Counted from the stretch's first letter, positions 5,591 through 13,594 are shown. The stretch is DNA of 14,933 nt from DATFJZ01 sp034660495 (GCA_034660495.1 JAYEJJ010000156.1:1-14933), one strand, 5' to 3'. Numbers and translations: made by a program. The notes: a model not told the origin generated them from the letters alone.

Positions 5591-6784
5591 ATGGAGAAGG
5601 TGTCGAGGAGAGATTTTCTTTTATGGGGTAAGGCAGCCCTTTTAGCTGCAGCAGTCCCCTGTTGTTCTTTTTCTGCCCTGGCATCCCAGGCAGATTCACA
5701 GGATATCGGGACTTCTCTGTCTGCTTCCAGCAGAAAAATATTTAAAAACGATGCACCGGATAAATTGTGGAAATGGTCGCGCAAAGGCGCTGTTTATAAA
5801 AAGCTGGATAACAGCAAAGTGATCTGTGGGGTCTGTCCCAACCGGTGTGTTCTTTCGCCTGGCGACAGAAGTTTCTGCCGTTCAAAGGTGAATATGGACG
5901 GTGAGCTGTACACCCTGGCCTATGGTAATCCCTGCGCGGTTAATATTGATCCTGTTGAAAAAAAACCCCTTTTTCATTTTAAACCCGGTATTAAAACCCT
6001 TTCCATTGCAGCTGCCGGTTGCAATTTCAGGTGTCTGAACTGCCAGAACTGGCAGATTTCCCAGGCCAGACCTGAAGATCTAAACAACTATGATCTTTTT
6101 CCCGCAAAAGTCGTCAAAAAAGCAGAGGACCATGATATACCTGCCATTGCCTATACCTATTCCGAAGCCATTACCTATTATGAATATATGATGGACACCG
6201 CCGCCCTTGCCAAAGACAACAATATCAGCAACCTCTGGATATCCAACGGGTATATTAATGAAAAGCCCCTTCTGGATCTCTGCAAAGTGATTGATGCTGC
6301 CAATGTAAATTTAAAGGCCTTTAGCGATTCAATTTACAGAACACTCAACGGCGGCCGCCTGGCCCCGGTCTTAAACACCTTTAAGACCCTGCATGAACAA
6401 AACGTGCATTTTGAAATGACCAATCTGGTGATACCGGGATATACAGATGATCCAGACATGGTTAAACACATGTGCGCCTGGATTGTCAAACATCTGGGAC
6501 AGGACCATCCCCTGCATTTTCTCAGATTTTTTCCCCAGTACAAACTTGACCGGCTGCCCCCGGCTCCGGTGTCCTCGTTGACAGCGTTTCGCAGAACTGC
6601 CATGGATACAGGCATCCGCTATGTATATGTGGGAAATGTGCCGGGTCATGAGGGCAGCCATACCTGGTGCCATCACTGCGGTAAACGCCTTGTTAAACGG
6701 GAAGGGTACCATCTTCCTGTTTACAATATTGAAAAGGGACACTGCCGGTTCTGCGGCACAGAGATTCCCGGTGTGTGGACCTGA
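5591..6784 (+). CDS. AmmeMemoRadiSam system radical SAM enzyme with TAT signal
   Basis: This is a 397-residue protein. The radical SAM cluster motif is CNFRCLNC (Cys144, Cys148, Cys151), within the conserved block AAGCNFRCLNCQNWQISQ (141-158). An N-terminal Cys group CGVCPNRC (79-86) with Cys96 is typical of this subfamily. A C-terminal zinc-ribbon-like pair of CxxC motifs (360-363, 385-388) is also present. The first ~34 residues form a twin-arginine signal: SRRDFL (5-10), a hydrophobic stretch (10-23) and an ALA cleavage site near 29-31. TAT carries folded cofactor proteins, which suits an Fe-S enzyme, but SAM and a low-potential reductant are not expected in the periplasm. The start is set by AGGAAG at 5581-5586, 4 nt before the ATG, and by the TAT motif. 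Upstream in-frame starts would bury the signal behind repeat-like DNA. The product and substrate are unknown. Confidence 0.9.
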   Translation: MEKVSRRDFLLWGKAALLAAAVPCCSFSALASQADSQDIGTSLSASSRKIFKNDAPDKLWKWSRKGAVYKKLDNSKVICGVCPNRCVLSPGDRSFCRSKVNMDGELYTLAYGNPCAVNIDPVEKKPLFHFKPGIKTLSIAAAGCNFRCLNCQNWQISQARPEDLNNYDLFPAKVVKKAEDHDIPAIAYTYSEAITYYEYMMDTAALAKDNNISNLWISNGYINEKPLLDLCKVIDAANVNLKAFSDSIYRTLNGGRLAPVLNTFKTLHEQNVHFEMTNLVIPGYTDDPDMVKHMCAWIVKHLGQDHPLHFLRFFPQYKLDRLPPAPVSSLTAFRRTAMDTGIRYVYVGNVPGHEGSHTWCHHCGKRLVKREGYHLPVYNIEKGHCRFCGTEIPGVWT

Positions 6785-6790
6785 AGATAA

Positions 6791-9655
6791 ATGAAAGAAA
6801 AAATTCACATCATTGCCTGCGCAGTACTGGCTCCGGATATAAAACATATTGTTACCACCCGTAATCTGAACGCTGAAATGAAATTCCTGCCCGGCGGGCT
6901 GCACAACACCCCGGATGAACTTCGGTTTCGGCTGCAGAAAGCCGTTGATCAGGCAGCCGCCGATCCCCTGTGCAGCCGTATTGTTGCGGGATACGGGGTG
7001 TGCGGCAGGGGAACTGTGGGCATACAGGCGCCCTCCCGGGTGCCTTTGGTTTTTCCCAGGGTTCAGGACTGCATTGCCCTGTTCATGGGCAGTGACAGGG
7101 CATATCGCAAGAATTTTGAAAAATACCCCGGCACGTTTTACATTTCTGCGGGGTGGTATCTGGAACAGGAGGCTTTTCAAAAAAAGGACAGTGACAGGAT
7201 ATGGGTGGGGTCCGGTGCCATGGGGTCCAGGGAAATCAAGGACCGTTACGGAGAGGAAAAAGGCGGACATATAATTGATTTTTTCACTTCCTGGCAGACC
7301 CATTATCAGCGTATCGCCTTTATCGATACCGGTATTGGCAGATCAGAAAAAAGTGCGGCATTTGCCGCAAAAATGGCAGAGACATATAACCTGGCCTATC
7401 AAAAAATCACAGGCAGTCTTTCCCTTCTGACAAAGCTTCTGACCCGGAAAGGCTCAGATGAAGAGATTGTGACCATTCCGCCGGGTCATGTGACCATATT
7501 TTCCGCCCTGGACAACACGCTTACCTCTGCCCTGGATGTAAAAAACGCATTTGCCGGCAATACAAACCCCCGGCATTTGGTTTTTGATCATGGCAAAAAA
7601 CAGACAGACAACATCAGATGCGGTCTTGGTATTGATGCCGGCGGCACGTATACAGATGCGGTTGTGTATGATTTTTCTGATTGGAAAATATCATGTAAAA
7701 ACAAGGCGCTGACCACCCGATGGGATTTCAGCCTGGGCATTGACCAGGCATTGTCAGAACTGGATGCTGAGGCCCTGGCCAAAGTTGATCTGGTCTCTGT
7801 GTCAACCACCCTTGCCACCAATGCCAGTGTTGAAGGCAGGGGCTGCAGGGTGGGACTTGTTCTGATGACCGGCAGCAGCGGTACGGGGGATGATCTCATA
7901 TCCCATACTCCGAAATGCGTAATTAAAGGCCAGATGAGCATTGGCGGCGCTGAGATTGAGCCGGTGGATGAAGACGAGGTCATAAGGGCAGTCAGACAGA
8001 TGGCAAACCAGGACAGGGTAGAGGCGTTTGCCGTATCCGGTTTTGCCGGATCAGTAAACCCGGCCCATGAACTCAGCGTCAAAGCGATTATTTCCAGGGA
8101 AACCCATATGACGGTCTGCTGCGGCCATGAGCTGTCAGATCTGCTGAATTTTGCCGTGCGGGCCCAGACAGCCGTGCTCAATGCCCGTATCGTTCCGGAA
8201 ATGATACGCTTTTTTAAGGCATTAACGGAGGTGCTGAAAAAAAGGGAGATTCAGGCACCAATCATGATCGTTAAGGGAGACGGCACCCTGATTTCCCTTG
8301 CCATGGCCCGGGAACGCCCTGTGGAGACAATTCTGTCCGGTCCGGCAGCCAGTGTGGCCGGTGCAGCATTTCTCACCGGGCTGGACGAGGCCCTTGTAGT
8401 GGATATGGGCGGTACCACCACAGATATGGCAGATATCAGCAGGGGGCGTGTGGATATCTGCGAAACGGGCGCAATTGCAGGCGGCATAGTGACCCATGTA
8501 AAGGCGCTGAACATGCGCACAGCAGGTCTTGGCGGAGACAGTCTGATCTGCTGGAAGGAAAATGAATTTTTACTGGGGCCCTGCCGGGTCTGCCCTGTTT
8601 CCCGGGCCGGCAGTGAAAATCCATCAGGCATTGATACTGCGCTGCAGTTTATGGAAAATTACCCCTTTTCATCCCTTTCCCAGACTGTTTTTCTGGCCAG
8701 GGCGGGCAGGTCTTGCCTTACCCTTTCTGACCGGGAAAAAAAGATATATGAGCTGTTTTTAAACCGGCCCTATACCCCGGAAGAACTGATCTCCTGCCTG
8801 GATCTGGCATCTGCGGCGTTTCTGCCCCTGTCCCGTCTTGAAGACAGCGGGCTGGTCATCCGATGTGGACTGACCCCCACAGATCTTCTCCATGTAAAAG
8901 GTCTTTTTAACAGATGGGATACTGGCCCTGCCCGGCATATGGTGAGGATCATGGCCGGACTTTCCAGCAGATCAGAAAACGATGTGATTTCTTCTCTGTT
9001 TGATCAGATGGAAACCCGCCTGGCCCTGGAAATGCTTAAAAAACAGATGACCAGGGACTTTAAGTCAGATACCCTGGAAAACAATCCCGCCTTTTCAGAA
9101 TTAATGAAAAAAATGGTAACACCAGCCTTCAAAAATGCCAGGTATGGTGTGCGTGCGGAATTCAAACATCCCATTATAGGGATCGGGGCGCCTGTGCACT
9201 GCTTTCTTCCAAATGCCGGGAAACGCCTGCATACAAAGGTGATCATACCAGAGCATGCTGATGTGGCCAATGCCGTGGGGGCTGTTACCAGCCGCATTGT
9301 CATTAAACAAAAGCTTTCCATTACAACAGACAGCTCTGGCCAATTTGTTGTGGAAGGGGCTGCAGGAAACCATGTTTTCTCCAATATTGCCGAGGCTGAA
9401 GCCTGGGCCCTGGAATTTCTCACAGACCAGGTGCGGACCCGGGCAAAAAAGGCCGGCACCAGCTGTGAAATTGTTTCTGTGGACATCCGGGACAGACTTG
9501 TCAATACAGCAAAGAACATTCCCCTGTTCCTGGGCCGTATTATCGAAGCAGAGCTTTCAGGTTCCCCGGATATAAAGTGTGACTTTGACTCCCCTGCCCG
9601 GAAGTGTGACCCTGGCGCCCCTGCCTGGAAGTGTGAATCTGATGCCCCTGCCTGA
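6791..9655 (+). CDS. DUF1638-hydantoinase/oxoprolinase (HyuA-like) fusion protein
   Basis: The protein has 954 residues. The N-terminal part (~1-215) is DUF1638, with YGVCGRGTVGI (68-78) and PRVQDCIALFMGS (89-101). The rest is a hydantoinase A/oxoprolinase-like ASKHA-fold ATPase, with phosphate-binding GIDAGGTYTD (280-289), GPAASVAGAAFL (517-528), a second phosphate motif DMGGTTTD (538-545) and GLGGDS (579-584). HyuA relatives hydrolyse cyclic amides with ATP, or act as activation or carboxylation subunits. No HyuB partner lies beside it, so classical hydantoinase activity is not supported. DUF1638 is of unknown function and is often found near corrinoid methyltransferase genes, so a role in activating or repairing a cofactor protein is possible but is inference. 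The C-terminus (929-954) is three Cys-containing repeats encoded by a 27-bp minisatellite. It starts 6 nt after the radical SAM stop, which supports one transcript. No signal peptide is seen. Confidence 0.82.
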   Translation: MKEKIHIIACAVLAPDIKHIVTTRNLNAEMKFLPGGLHNTPDELRFRLQKAVDQAAADPLCSRIVAGYGVCGRGTVGIQAPSRVPLVFPRVQDCIALFMGSDRAYRKNFEKYPGTFYISAGWYLEQEAFQKKDSDRIWVGSGAMGSREIKDRYGEEKGGHIIDFFTSWQTHYQRIAFIDTGIGRSEKSAAFAAKMAETYNLAYQKITGSLSLLTKLLTRKGSDEEIVTIPPGHVTIFSALDNTLTSALDVKNAFAGNTNPRHLVFDHGKKQTDNIRCGLGIDAGGTYTDAVVYDFSDWKISCKNKALTTRWDFSLGIDQALSELDAEALAKVDLVSVSTTLATNASVEGRGCRVGLVLMTGSSGTGDDLISHTPKCVIKGQMSIGGAEIEPVDEDEVIRAVRQMANQDRVEAFAVSGFAGSVNPAHELSVKAIISRETHMTVCCGHELSDLLNFAVRAQTAVLNARIVPEMIRFFKALTEVLKKREIQAPIMIVKGDGTLISLAMARERPVETILSGPAASVAGAAFLTGLDEALVVDMGGTTTDMADISRGRVDICETGAIAGGIVTHVKALNMRTAGLGGDSLICWKENEFLLGPCRVCPVSRAGSENPSGIDTALQFMENYPFSSLSQTVFLARAGRSCLTLSDREKKIYELFLNRPYTPEELISCLDLASAAFLPLSRLEDSGLVIRCGLTPTDLLHVKGLFNRWDTGPARHMVRIMAGLSSRSENDVISSLFDQMETRLALEMLKKQMTRDFKSDTLENNPAFSELMKKMVTPAFKNARYGVRAEFKHPIIGIGAPVHCFLPNAGKRLHTKVIIPEHADVANAVGAVTSRIVIKQKLSITTDSSGQFVVEGAAGNHVFSNIAEAEAWALEFLTDQVRTRAKKAGTSCEIVSVDIRDRLVNTAKNIPLFLGRIIEAELSGSPDIKCDFDSPARKCDPGAPAWKCESDAPA
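9575..9655. repeat. 27-bp tandem repeat, three copies, ending exactly at a stop codon
   Basis: Copies are at 9575-9601, 9602-9628 and 9629-9655. Each begins AAGTGTGA and has CCCCTGCC near its end. In the frame of the DUF1638-hydantoinase gene they encode KCDFDSPAR, KCDPGAPAW and KCESDAPA, and the last copy ends in the TGA stop. A second frame is also open through all three copies (units like TPLPGSVTL) and joins the ABC transporter gene. The array therefore sits exactly on the junction of two overlapping genes. Confidence 0.9.
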
Positions 9656-11426
9656 CAGAGACCCCGTAAACATAAAGAATATGGATTTTGGTCTGCTGCT
9701 CAGGCTGTGGCCCTTTGTCCGGCCCTGGTCCGGACTGCTTTTTATCTCCCTGATACTGGTGTTTATTGTTGCCGGGCTGGATCTCCTGGTTCCCTATATG
9801 ACAAAACAGGCCATTGATCAGTATATTATGGAGCAGACCGGGTCTGAAACGTTTTTGTTTTTTGGATTTCTTTTTTTCATGGTGATCGGGTTTTCCTTTG
9901 TCATGGATTTTGTTCAGGCCTTGTTTATGGAATATGCAGGCCACAAAATTGTACTGGGATTGAGGGTGGGGCTTTTTTCCCATATGACCCGGCTGCCCGT
10001 TGCCTATTTTGACAAAAACAGCAGTGGACGGCTTGTCAGCCGGGTTACCAGTGATATTGAAAACATGAACGAAATGTTTACCAGTGTTCTGCTTTTTTTA
10101 TTCAAGGATCTGGTGCTCATGGCTGGGATAATGGCGGCCATGCTGTTAATGGATGTAAAGCTTTCTCTGGCGGTTTTTTCAATTATTCCCTTTATAGCAG
10201 GGGGGGTTATTGTTTTTTCAGCCCTTTCCAGAAAGGCCTTCCGCACCATCCGGAAAAAGGTGGCAGAAATCAATCATTCTTTTTCAGAAACGGTTTCAGG
10301 GATAAGAATCATTCAGATGACCCAGAGCTTTTCCTTTTTTTTAAATCAGTTCAGAAAAATTAATTTTGACCATTACCGGGCCGGCATGACACAGATCCGT
10401 ATTTTTGCTCTGTTTATGCCTTTTATCGGGTTTTTAGGCATCCTTGGGGTGGCTATTATCATTTATTACGGCAGTGTCAGGATTCTGGAGCAGGAGATCA
10501 GCCTGGGTATTCTGGTGGCATTCCTCTCCTATACCAAAATGTTTTTCAGGCCGGTCAGGGAATTGTCAGAAAAATTCAATCTTCTCCAGAGTTCCCTTGC
10601 ATCGGCCGAGAGAATTGTCACAATACTTCAGCTTGAGCCGGTTCAGGACAGCACAGATAAAGCCTATCAACCACTTGATGCCATTGAATGCCTTGAATTC
10701 AAAAACATCTTTTTTTCCTATACCCGGGGAGAACCTGTTTTAAAGGATATTTCCTTTTCAGTACAGAAAGGAGAAAGTATAGGCATTGTGGGCCATACCG
10801 GGTCAGGCAAGACCTCAGTGATCAACCTTGTGTCCCGGTTTTACAGGCAGACATCAGGAGACATCCTTATCAACCACACTGCCTGTGACAAGTTTTCCAT
10901 GGAAGCCATCAGGGGCAGAATTGCCCTTGTGATGCAGGATCCCGTATTGTTTACCGGAAGTGTCAGGGAAAATATCATGCTGCCCCATTGCCGTGTTGAA
11001 GATGAGGTTCTTGAGCAGGCCCTGGTTCAGGCCAATTGTTCTTTTTTGTGGGACCGCTGCGGGTCAGGTCTTGATACCATGATACAGGAAGGCGGAAAAC
11101 CGCTGTCCAGCGGAGAAAAGCAGCTTGTCTGCATTGCCAGGGCCTTTGCCTTTGATCCGGACCTGATTATTTTTGATGAAGCCACCTCCTACATGGATTC
11201 AGACTCAGAGCAGCAGGTCCATGATGCCATGAAAAAACTGATGAAGAACAGAATTGCCATTGTCATTGCCCACCGGCTGAGTACGGTAAAAGACTGCAGC
11301 CGGATCATGCTTTTTGACCGTGGAGAAATCAGAGAAACAGGAACCCATAAAACGCTCATGTCCAGAAAAGGAGCGTATTTCAATCTGGTTCACAAAGAAA
11401 AAAACAAAGGACTGCGTAAAAATTGA
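9642..11426 (+). CDS. ABC exporter half-transporter (MsbA/MdlB-like, fused permease-ATPase)
   Basis: This 594-residue protein has a type IV exporter transmembrane domain with about six helices (~17-310), followed by a nucleotide-binding domain. NBD motifs are Walker A GHTGSGKT (384-391), Q-loop VMQDPVLF, signature LSSGEKQ (488-494), Walker B with catalytic Glu LIIFDE (508-513) and H-loop His544. All catalytic residues are present, so it should be ATPase-competent, working as a homodimer or with a partner outside the window. The chosen ATG lies in the third minisatellite copy with GGAAG about 10 nt upstream, overlapping the previous gene by 14 nt. An ATG at 9681 and a GTG at 9579 are alternatives; the latter would add only repeat-encoded residues. 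The close packing suggests export of something linked to the upstream genes, or lipid flipping. The substrate cannot be told. Confidence 0.85.
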   Translation: MPLPDRDPVNIKNMDFGLLLRLWPFVRPWSGLLFISLILVFIVAGLDLLVPYMTKQAIDQYIMEQTGSETFLFFGFLFFMVIGFSFVMDFVQALFMEYAGHKIVLGLRVGLFSHMTRLPVAYFDKNSSGRLVSRVTSDIENMNEMFTSVLLFLFKDLVLMAGIMAAMLLMDVKLSLAVFSIIPFIAGGVIVFSALSRKAFRTIRKKVAEINHSFSETVSGIRIIQMTQSFSFFLNQFRKINFDHYRAGMTQIRIFALFMPFIGFLGILGVAIIIYYGSVRILEQEISLGILVAFLSYTKMFFRPVRELSEKFNLLQSSLASAERIVTILQLEPVQDSTDKAYQPLDAIECLEFKNIFFSYTRGEPVLKDISFSVQKGESIGIVGHTGSGKTSVINLVSRFYRQTSGDILINHTACDKFSMEAIRGRIALVMQDPVLFTGSVRENIMLPHCRVEDEVLEQALVQANCSFLWDRCGSGLDTMIQEGGKPLSSGEKQLVCIARAFAFDPDLIIFDEATSYMDSDSEQQVHDAMKKLMKNRIAIVIAHRLSTVKDCSRIMLFDRGEIRETGTHKTLMSRKGAYFNLVHKEKNKGLRKN

Positions 11427-11441
11427 TACAGCACTTGTATC
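11425..11441. repeat. Small perfect hairpin at the ABC gene stop codon
   Basis: GATACA (11425-11430) and TGTATC (11436-11441) pair around GCACT, starting inside the TGA stop of the transporter gene and abutting the next inverted-repeat element. No T-run follows, so intrinsic termination is doubtful. Confidence 0.4.
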
Positions 11442-11649
11442 ACTCGATGATCCAGCTTTTTTCAATAGCACCCCCCCCGAGCGGTTGCCTGACAAAAACG
11501 GCGGCCTGCGGCCACTGGTCCTCAAACAGCTTGATTGTCGCAACGCCTGGCAGGGAAAAAGTCTGATCTCCTTAGGTTCTCAATGTTCCTGACAGACAAC
11601 CGCTGAGGGCTCTTAATCGGCCCTTCCATAAAAACTTGATAACCGAGTG
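11441..11649. mobile_element. Inverted-repeat element (MITE-like), copy 2, long form
   Basis: This 209-bp element has ends CACTCGATGATCCAG and, on the other strand from the right, CACTCGGTTATCAAG (12 of 15 matching). Inside them a second inverted pair reads AGCGGTTGCCTGACA on the left and AGCGGTTGTCTGTCA on the other strand of the right half. The whole sequence can thus fold as one long imperfect hairpin. Its right ~50 bp (CGCTGAGGG, CCTTCCATAAAAAC) and left ~30 bp match the 79-bp element at 1496-1574 in opposite orientation. It has no transposase or other gene, and no clear target-site duplication is visible. It lies 14 nt after a stop codon. Confidence 0.7.
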
Positions 11650-11904
11650 TCAGCGTTTTGTTTTGATTTTAATAAAATTATAACAGAGTCTGTCGTTTTT
11701 TCATATTGAATCTGGTTTTTTTCATAAAACTTGATTCTGCTTTTGGGTGGGGCTGTTTTTTTTAGATATTTAAAATAAACTGAAAATAATACAATTGTCT
11801 GATTTAACGGTATTTTTAACCTATACGGCCAAACGCTTTTTTGCTTTGTCTGCCCGTTCTGGTGATTTGCGAATTATTTTTTAGTTCAAGGTCATAAAAA
11901 ACTG
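11650..11904. other. AT-rich intergenic stretch, no gene seen
   Basis: This gene-free stretch of about 255 nt lies between the long inverted-repeat element and the porin promoter. It is AT-rich with several T-runs. CATAAAACTTGAT near 11725-11737 echoes the right end of the neighbouring element (CATAAAAACTTGAT), which may be a remnant. I see no convincing ORF, RNA gene or terminator. Confidence 0.5.
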
Positions 11905-11932
11905 TTGACATAAGCAAATAAAGTAAGATAAC
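11905..11932 (+). promoter_or_regulatory. Sigma70-like promoter for the porin gene
   Basis: A perfect -35 TTGACA (11905-11910) is followed at 16 bp by GATAAC (11927-11932), which matches four of six bases of the -10 consensus. Transcription would begin near 11940, giving a long leader of about 190 nt before the porin start. It is the only strong TTGACA box I found in the gap. Confidence 0.6.
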
Positions 11933-11947
11933 AATCAAAATTACGAC

Positions 11948-12006
11948 AAACAGAGAAAGGGGGTGTATTTTCCCTGCTGGCGGGAAACCCTGCTCTGTTT
12001 TTTCGG
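11948..12006 (+). promoter_or_regulatory. Nested stem-loop with T-run in the porin mRNA leader
   Basis: The outer stem AAACAGAG (11948-11955) pairs with CTCTGTTT (11993-12000). Inside it, GGG near 11959-11963 can pair with CCC (11988-11990), and an inner stem TTTCCC (11969-11974) pairs with GGGAAA (11982-11987). T-rich sequence follows directly (TTTTTTC, GGGTTTTT). It sits a few bases after the predicted transcription start, so it could be a 5'-stabilising stem or a terminator-like attenuator. I do not recognise a known riboswitch class. Confidence 0.45.
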
Positions 12007-12051
12007 GTTTTTAAAGTTCTTTTTTGATTTCAACACTTAAAAAAAGGGGGG

Positions 12052-12084
12052 ATGTTCAGGAGAATAATGGTGAGCGTTAAATAA
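12052..12084 (+). other. Possible 10-codon leader ORF before the porin
   Basis: An ATG after a GGGGGG run opens MFRRIMVSVK then TAA. An internal ATG at 12067 has its own AGGAG 4 nt upstream. It lies between the leader stem-loop and the porin start. It could be a leader peptide or chance. No amino-acid run characteristic of attenuation is present. Confidence 0.25.
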
Positions 12085-12130
12085 TTTTGGGAGGAATTTT
12101 TAACACAAATTAGACCACAGGAGAAAAAAG

Positions 12131-13594
12131 ATGAAAAAATTGATTTTGTTTGTTTCTATTCTGGCGTTTACACTAATCCCCATGACCGGTTTTGCAGCCA
12201 TGGGTGAAATGTCTCTGGCCAGCAAAGACATTAATATGACCTTTTTCGGATCATTAAAAACCTACCCGACCTGGACTTCGGATCTTGACTTCGGCGGTGA
12301 TGAAACGATGGACTGGTTTCTGGATGAATCCGGGGCAATGGATAATTTTTCCATCCGCAATGAGCTCCGCATGGGATGGAAAGGGGGCAATGATAAATTT
12401 GACTTCATGATTATCCTGGAAGGCGATTTTGTTCTGTCCAAGGGCAATACCGACCGTGGTGTTGCAAAAACGCCGTTCCCGTTTGAATCCGGCGACAGCG
12501 GGATGAGCGGTGAGGATTTTGGTATTGAAAAACTCGATGTGGGATACGATCTGGGACCCTTTCGTATTCATACCGGCTGGACCACCCGCTGGCTTGATCT
12601 TCAGACCGGTGGTCTGGTGTATGGTGACGATCATCCCTATATCGGGTTGACCGGCTGCATTGGCCCCAATTTCAAATGGGAGCTGGATTACACGAGTATT
12701 TATGATCGAATAGAAGGTGATAAAGATGACGACGATAATCTCTTAAATCTCAGCGGTGATAATATGGACTGGAGGGTGTATTCTGTAAAGGGGAATTACA
12801 AGATTCCATCCGGGATTGCCGAAGGATTTATCATCAGTCCGTTTTACGCGTTCAGCGACAACAATGCCCAGAACGATGTGGAAGTGAGTTATTTTGGTCT
12901 GGAAGGCTACGGCACCATCGGGATGTTTACCCCGAGATTTGAAATCGCCTATGCTGACGGTGATACCGATGATGACTCCGGACAGGATTATGATATCAGT
13001 GCCATGGCAGCCTATGCCTCTGTTGACATTAATGTGAATTCATGCTTTATTCCCTATCTGGGGTTTAAATACGAAGAAGGGGATGATGATCCCAATGACG
13101 ACGATATTGATGCCTTTAACTCCATCACTGATATTTCCCGCTATACCCCGACCTTTGGTATGGAAAACGCATTTGTATACCGCTATGTCAAAGCCCTGGG
13201 CACCCATCTGTACAGCGGCAACTTTAATACAATCGGAGCCAATAATTCTGATGGAACCGCAAAATTCCCAGGTTACGGCGGGATCAGCAATTCTTCCAGG
13301 GGTGATGCCCCTGGCCTGATTATGTGGGGTATTGGTGCAAAAGGAAAATTCTGTGAAAACTGGTCATACAAAGTGCAGTACATGAGCTTTGAATTTGAAT
13401 CAGAACCCGACGGGGTAGATGATGAAGTCGGTCAGGAATTTGATCTCCGTGTTCAATACCAGTTCAGTAAACATTTTAAAATGGCCAACTGTCTTGCTGT
13501 GTTTGATCCAGGCGATGCCATTGAGGATTTGAGGGGAGACTCTTTCGACGATACCGGTTATATGAACACCGTTGAGTTCATATGGTCCTGGTAA
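12131..13594 (+). CDS. Porin-like outer-membrane beta-barrel protein
   Basis: This 487-residue protein has a classical Sec signal (MKK, hydrophobic core 4-18, cut after GFA or FAA near 22-23). The mature part is rich in alternating polar/hydrophobic strands and acidic turns such as DDSGQD, GDDDPNDDD and PDGVDDE. It ends VEFIWSW, an aromatic C-terminus typical of proteins inserted by the BAM machinery. The acidic loops and Gly/Asp-rich turns suit a trimeric general or cation-preferring porin of the kind abundant in sulfate reducers, but no specific substrate can be assigned. The start is clear: AGGAG lies 7 nt before the ATG. It has its own sigma70-like promoter, a long leader and a strong terminator, so it forms a single-gene unit that is likely highly expressed. 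Confidence 0.82.
   Translation: MKKLILFVSILAFTLIPMTGFAAMGEMSLASKDINMTFFGSLKTYPTWTSDLDFGGDETMDWFLDESGAMDNFSIRNELRMGWKGGNDKFDFMIILEGDFVLSKGNTDRGVAKTPFPFESGDSGMSGEDFGIEKLDVGYDLGPFRIHTGWTTRWLDLQTGGLVYGDDHPYIGLTGCIGPNFKWELDYTSIYDRIEGDKDDDDNLLNLSGDNMDWRVYSVKGNYKIPSGIAEGFIISPFYAFSDNNAQNDVEVSYFGLEGYGTIGMFTPRFEIAYADGDTDDDSGQDYDISAMAAYASVDINVNSCFIPYLGFKYEEGDDDPNDDDIDAFNSITDISRYTPTFGMENAFVYRYVKALGTHLYSGNFNTIGANNSDGTAKFPGYGGISNSSRGDAPGLIMWGIGAKGKFCENWSYKVQYMSFEFESEPDGVDDEVGQEFDLRVQYQFSKHFKMANCLAVFDPGDAIEDLRGDSFDDTGYMNTVEFIWSW

Noticed and set aside
6371..7303. 310-codon open frame on the minus strand
   Set aside because: It lies opposite two well-supported genes (radical SAM and DUF1638 motifs) and has no recognisable domain. 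It is an antisense shadow.
7588..8181. Minus-strand frame of about 197 codons, and similar ones at 9004-9519 and 12254-12634
   Set aside because: Each is antisense to a strongly supported gene and shows no family motif.
9579..9641. GTG start adding repeat-encoded residues to the ABC transporter
   Set aside because: The extra residues are only minisatellite translation and are not part of the ABC exporter fold. Kept as an alternative only.
11441..11649. Integron attC site
   Set aside because: It is a long imperfect palindrome after a gene, but the conserved core GTTRRRY and matching end were not found, and no integrase is present.
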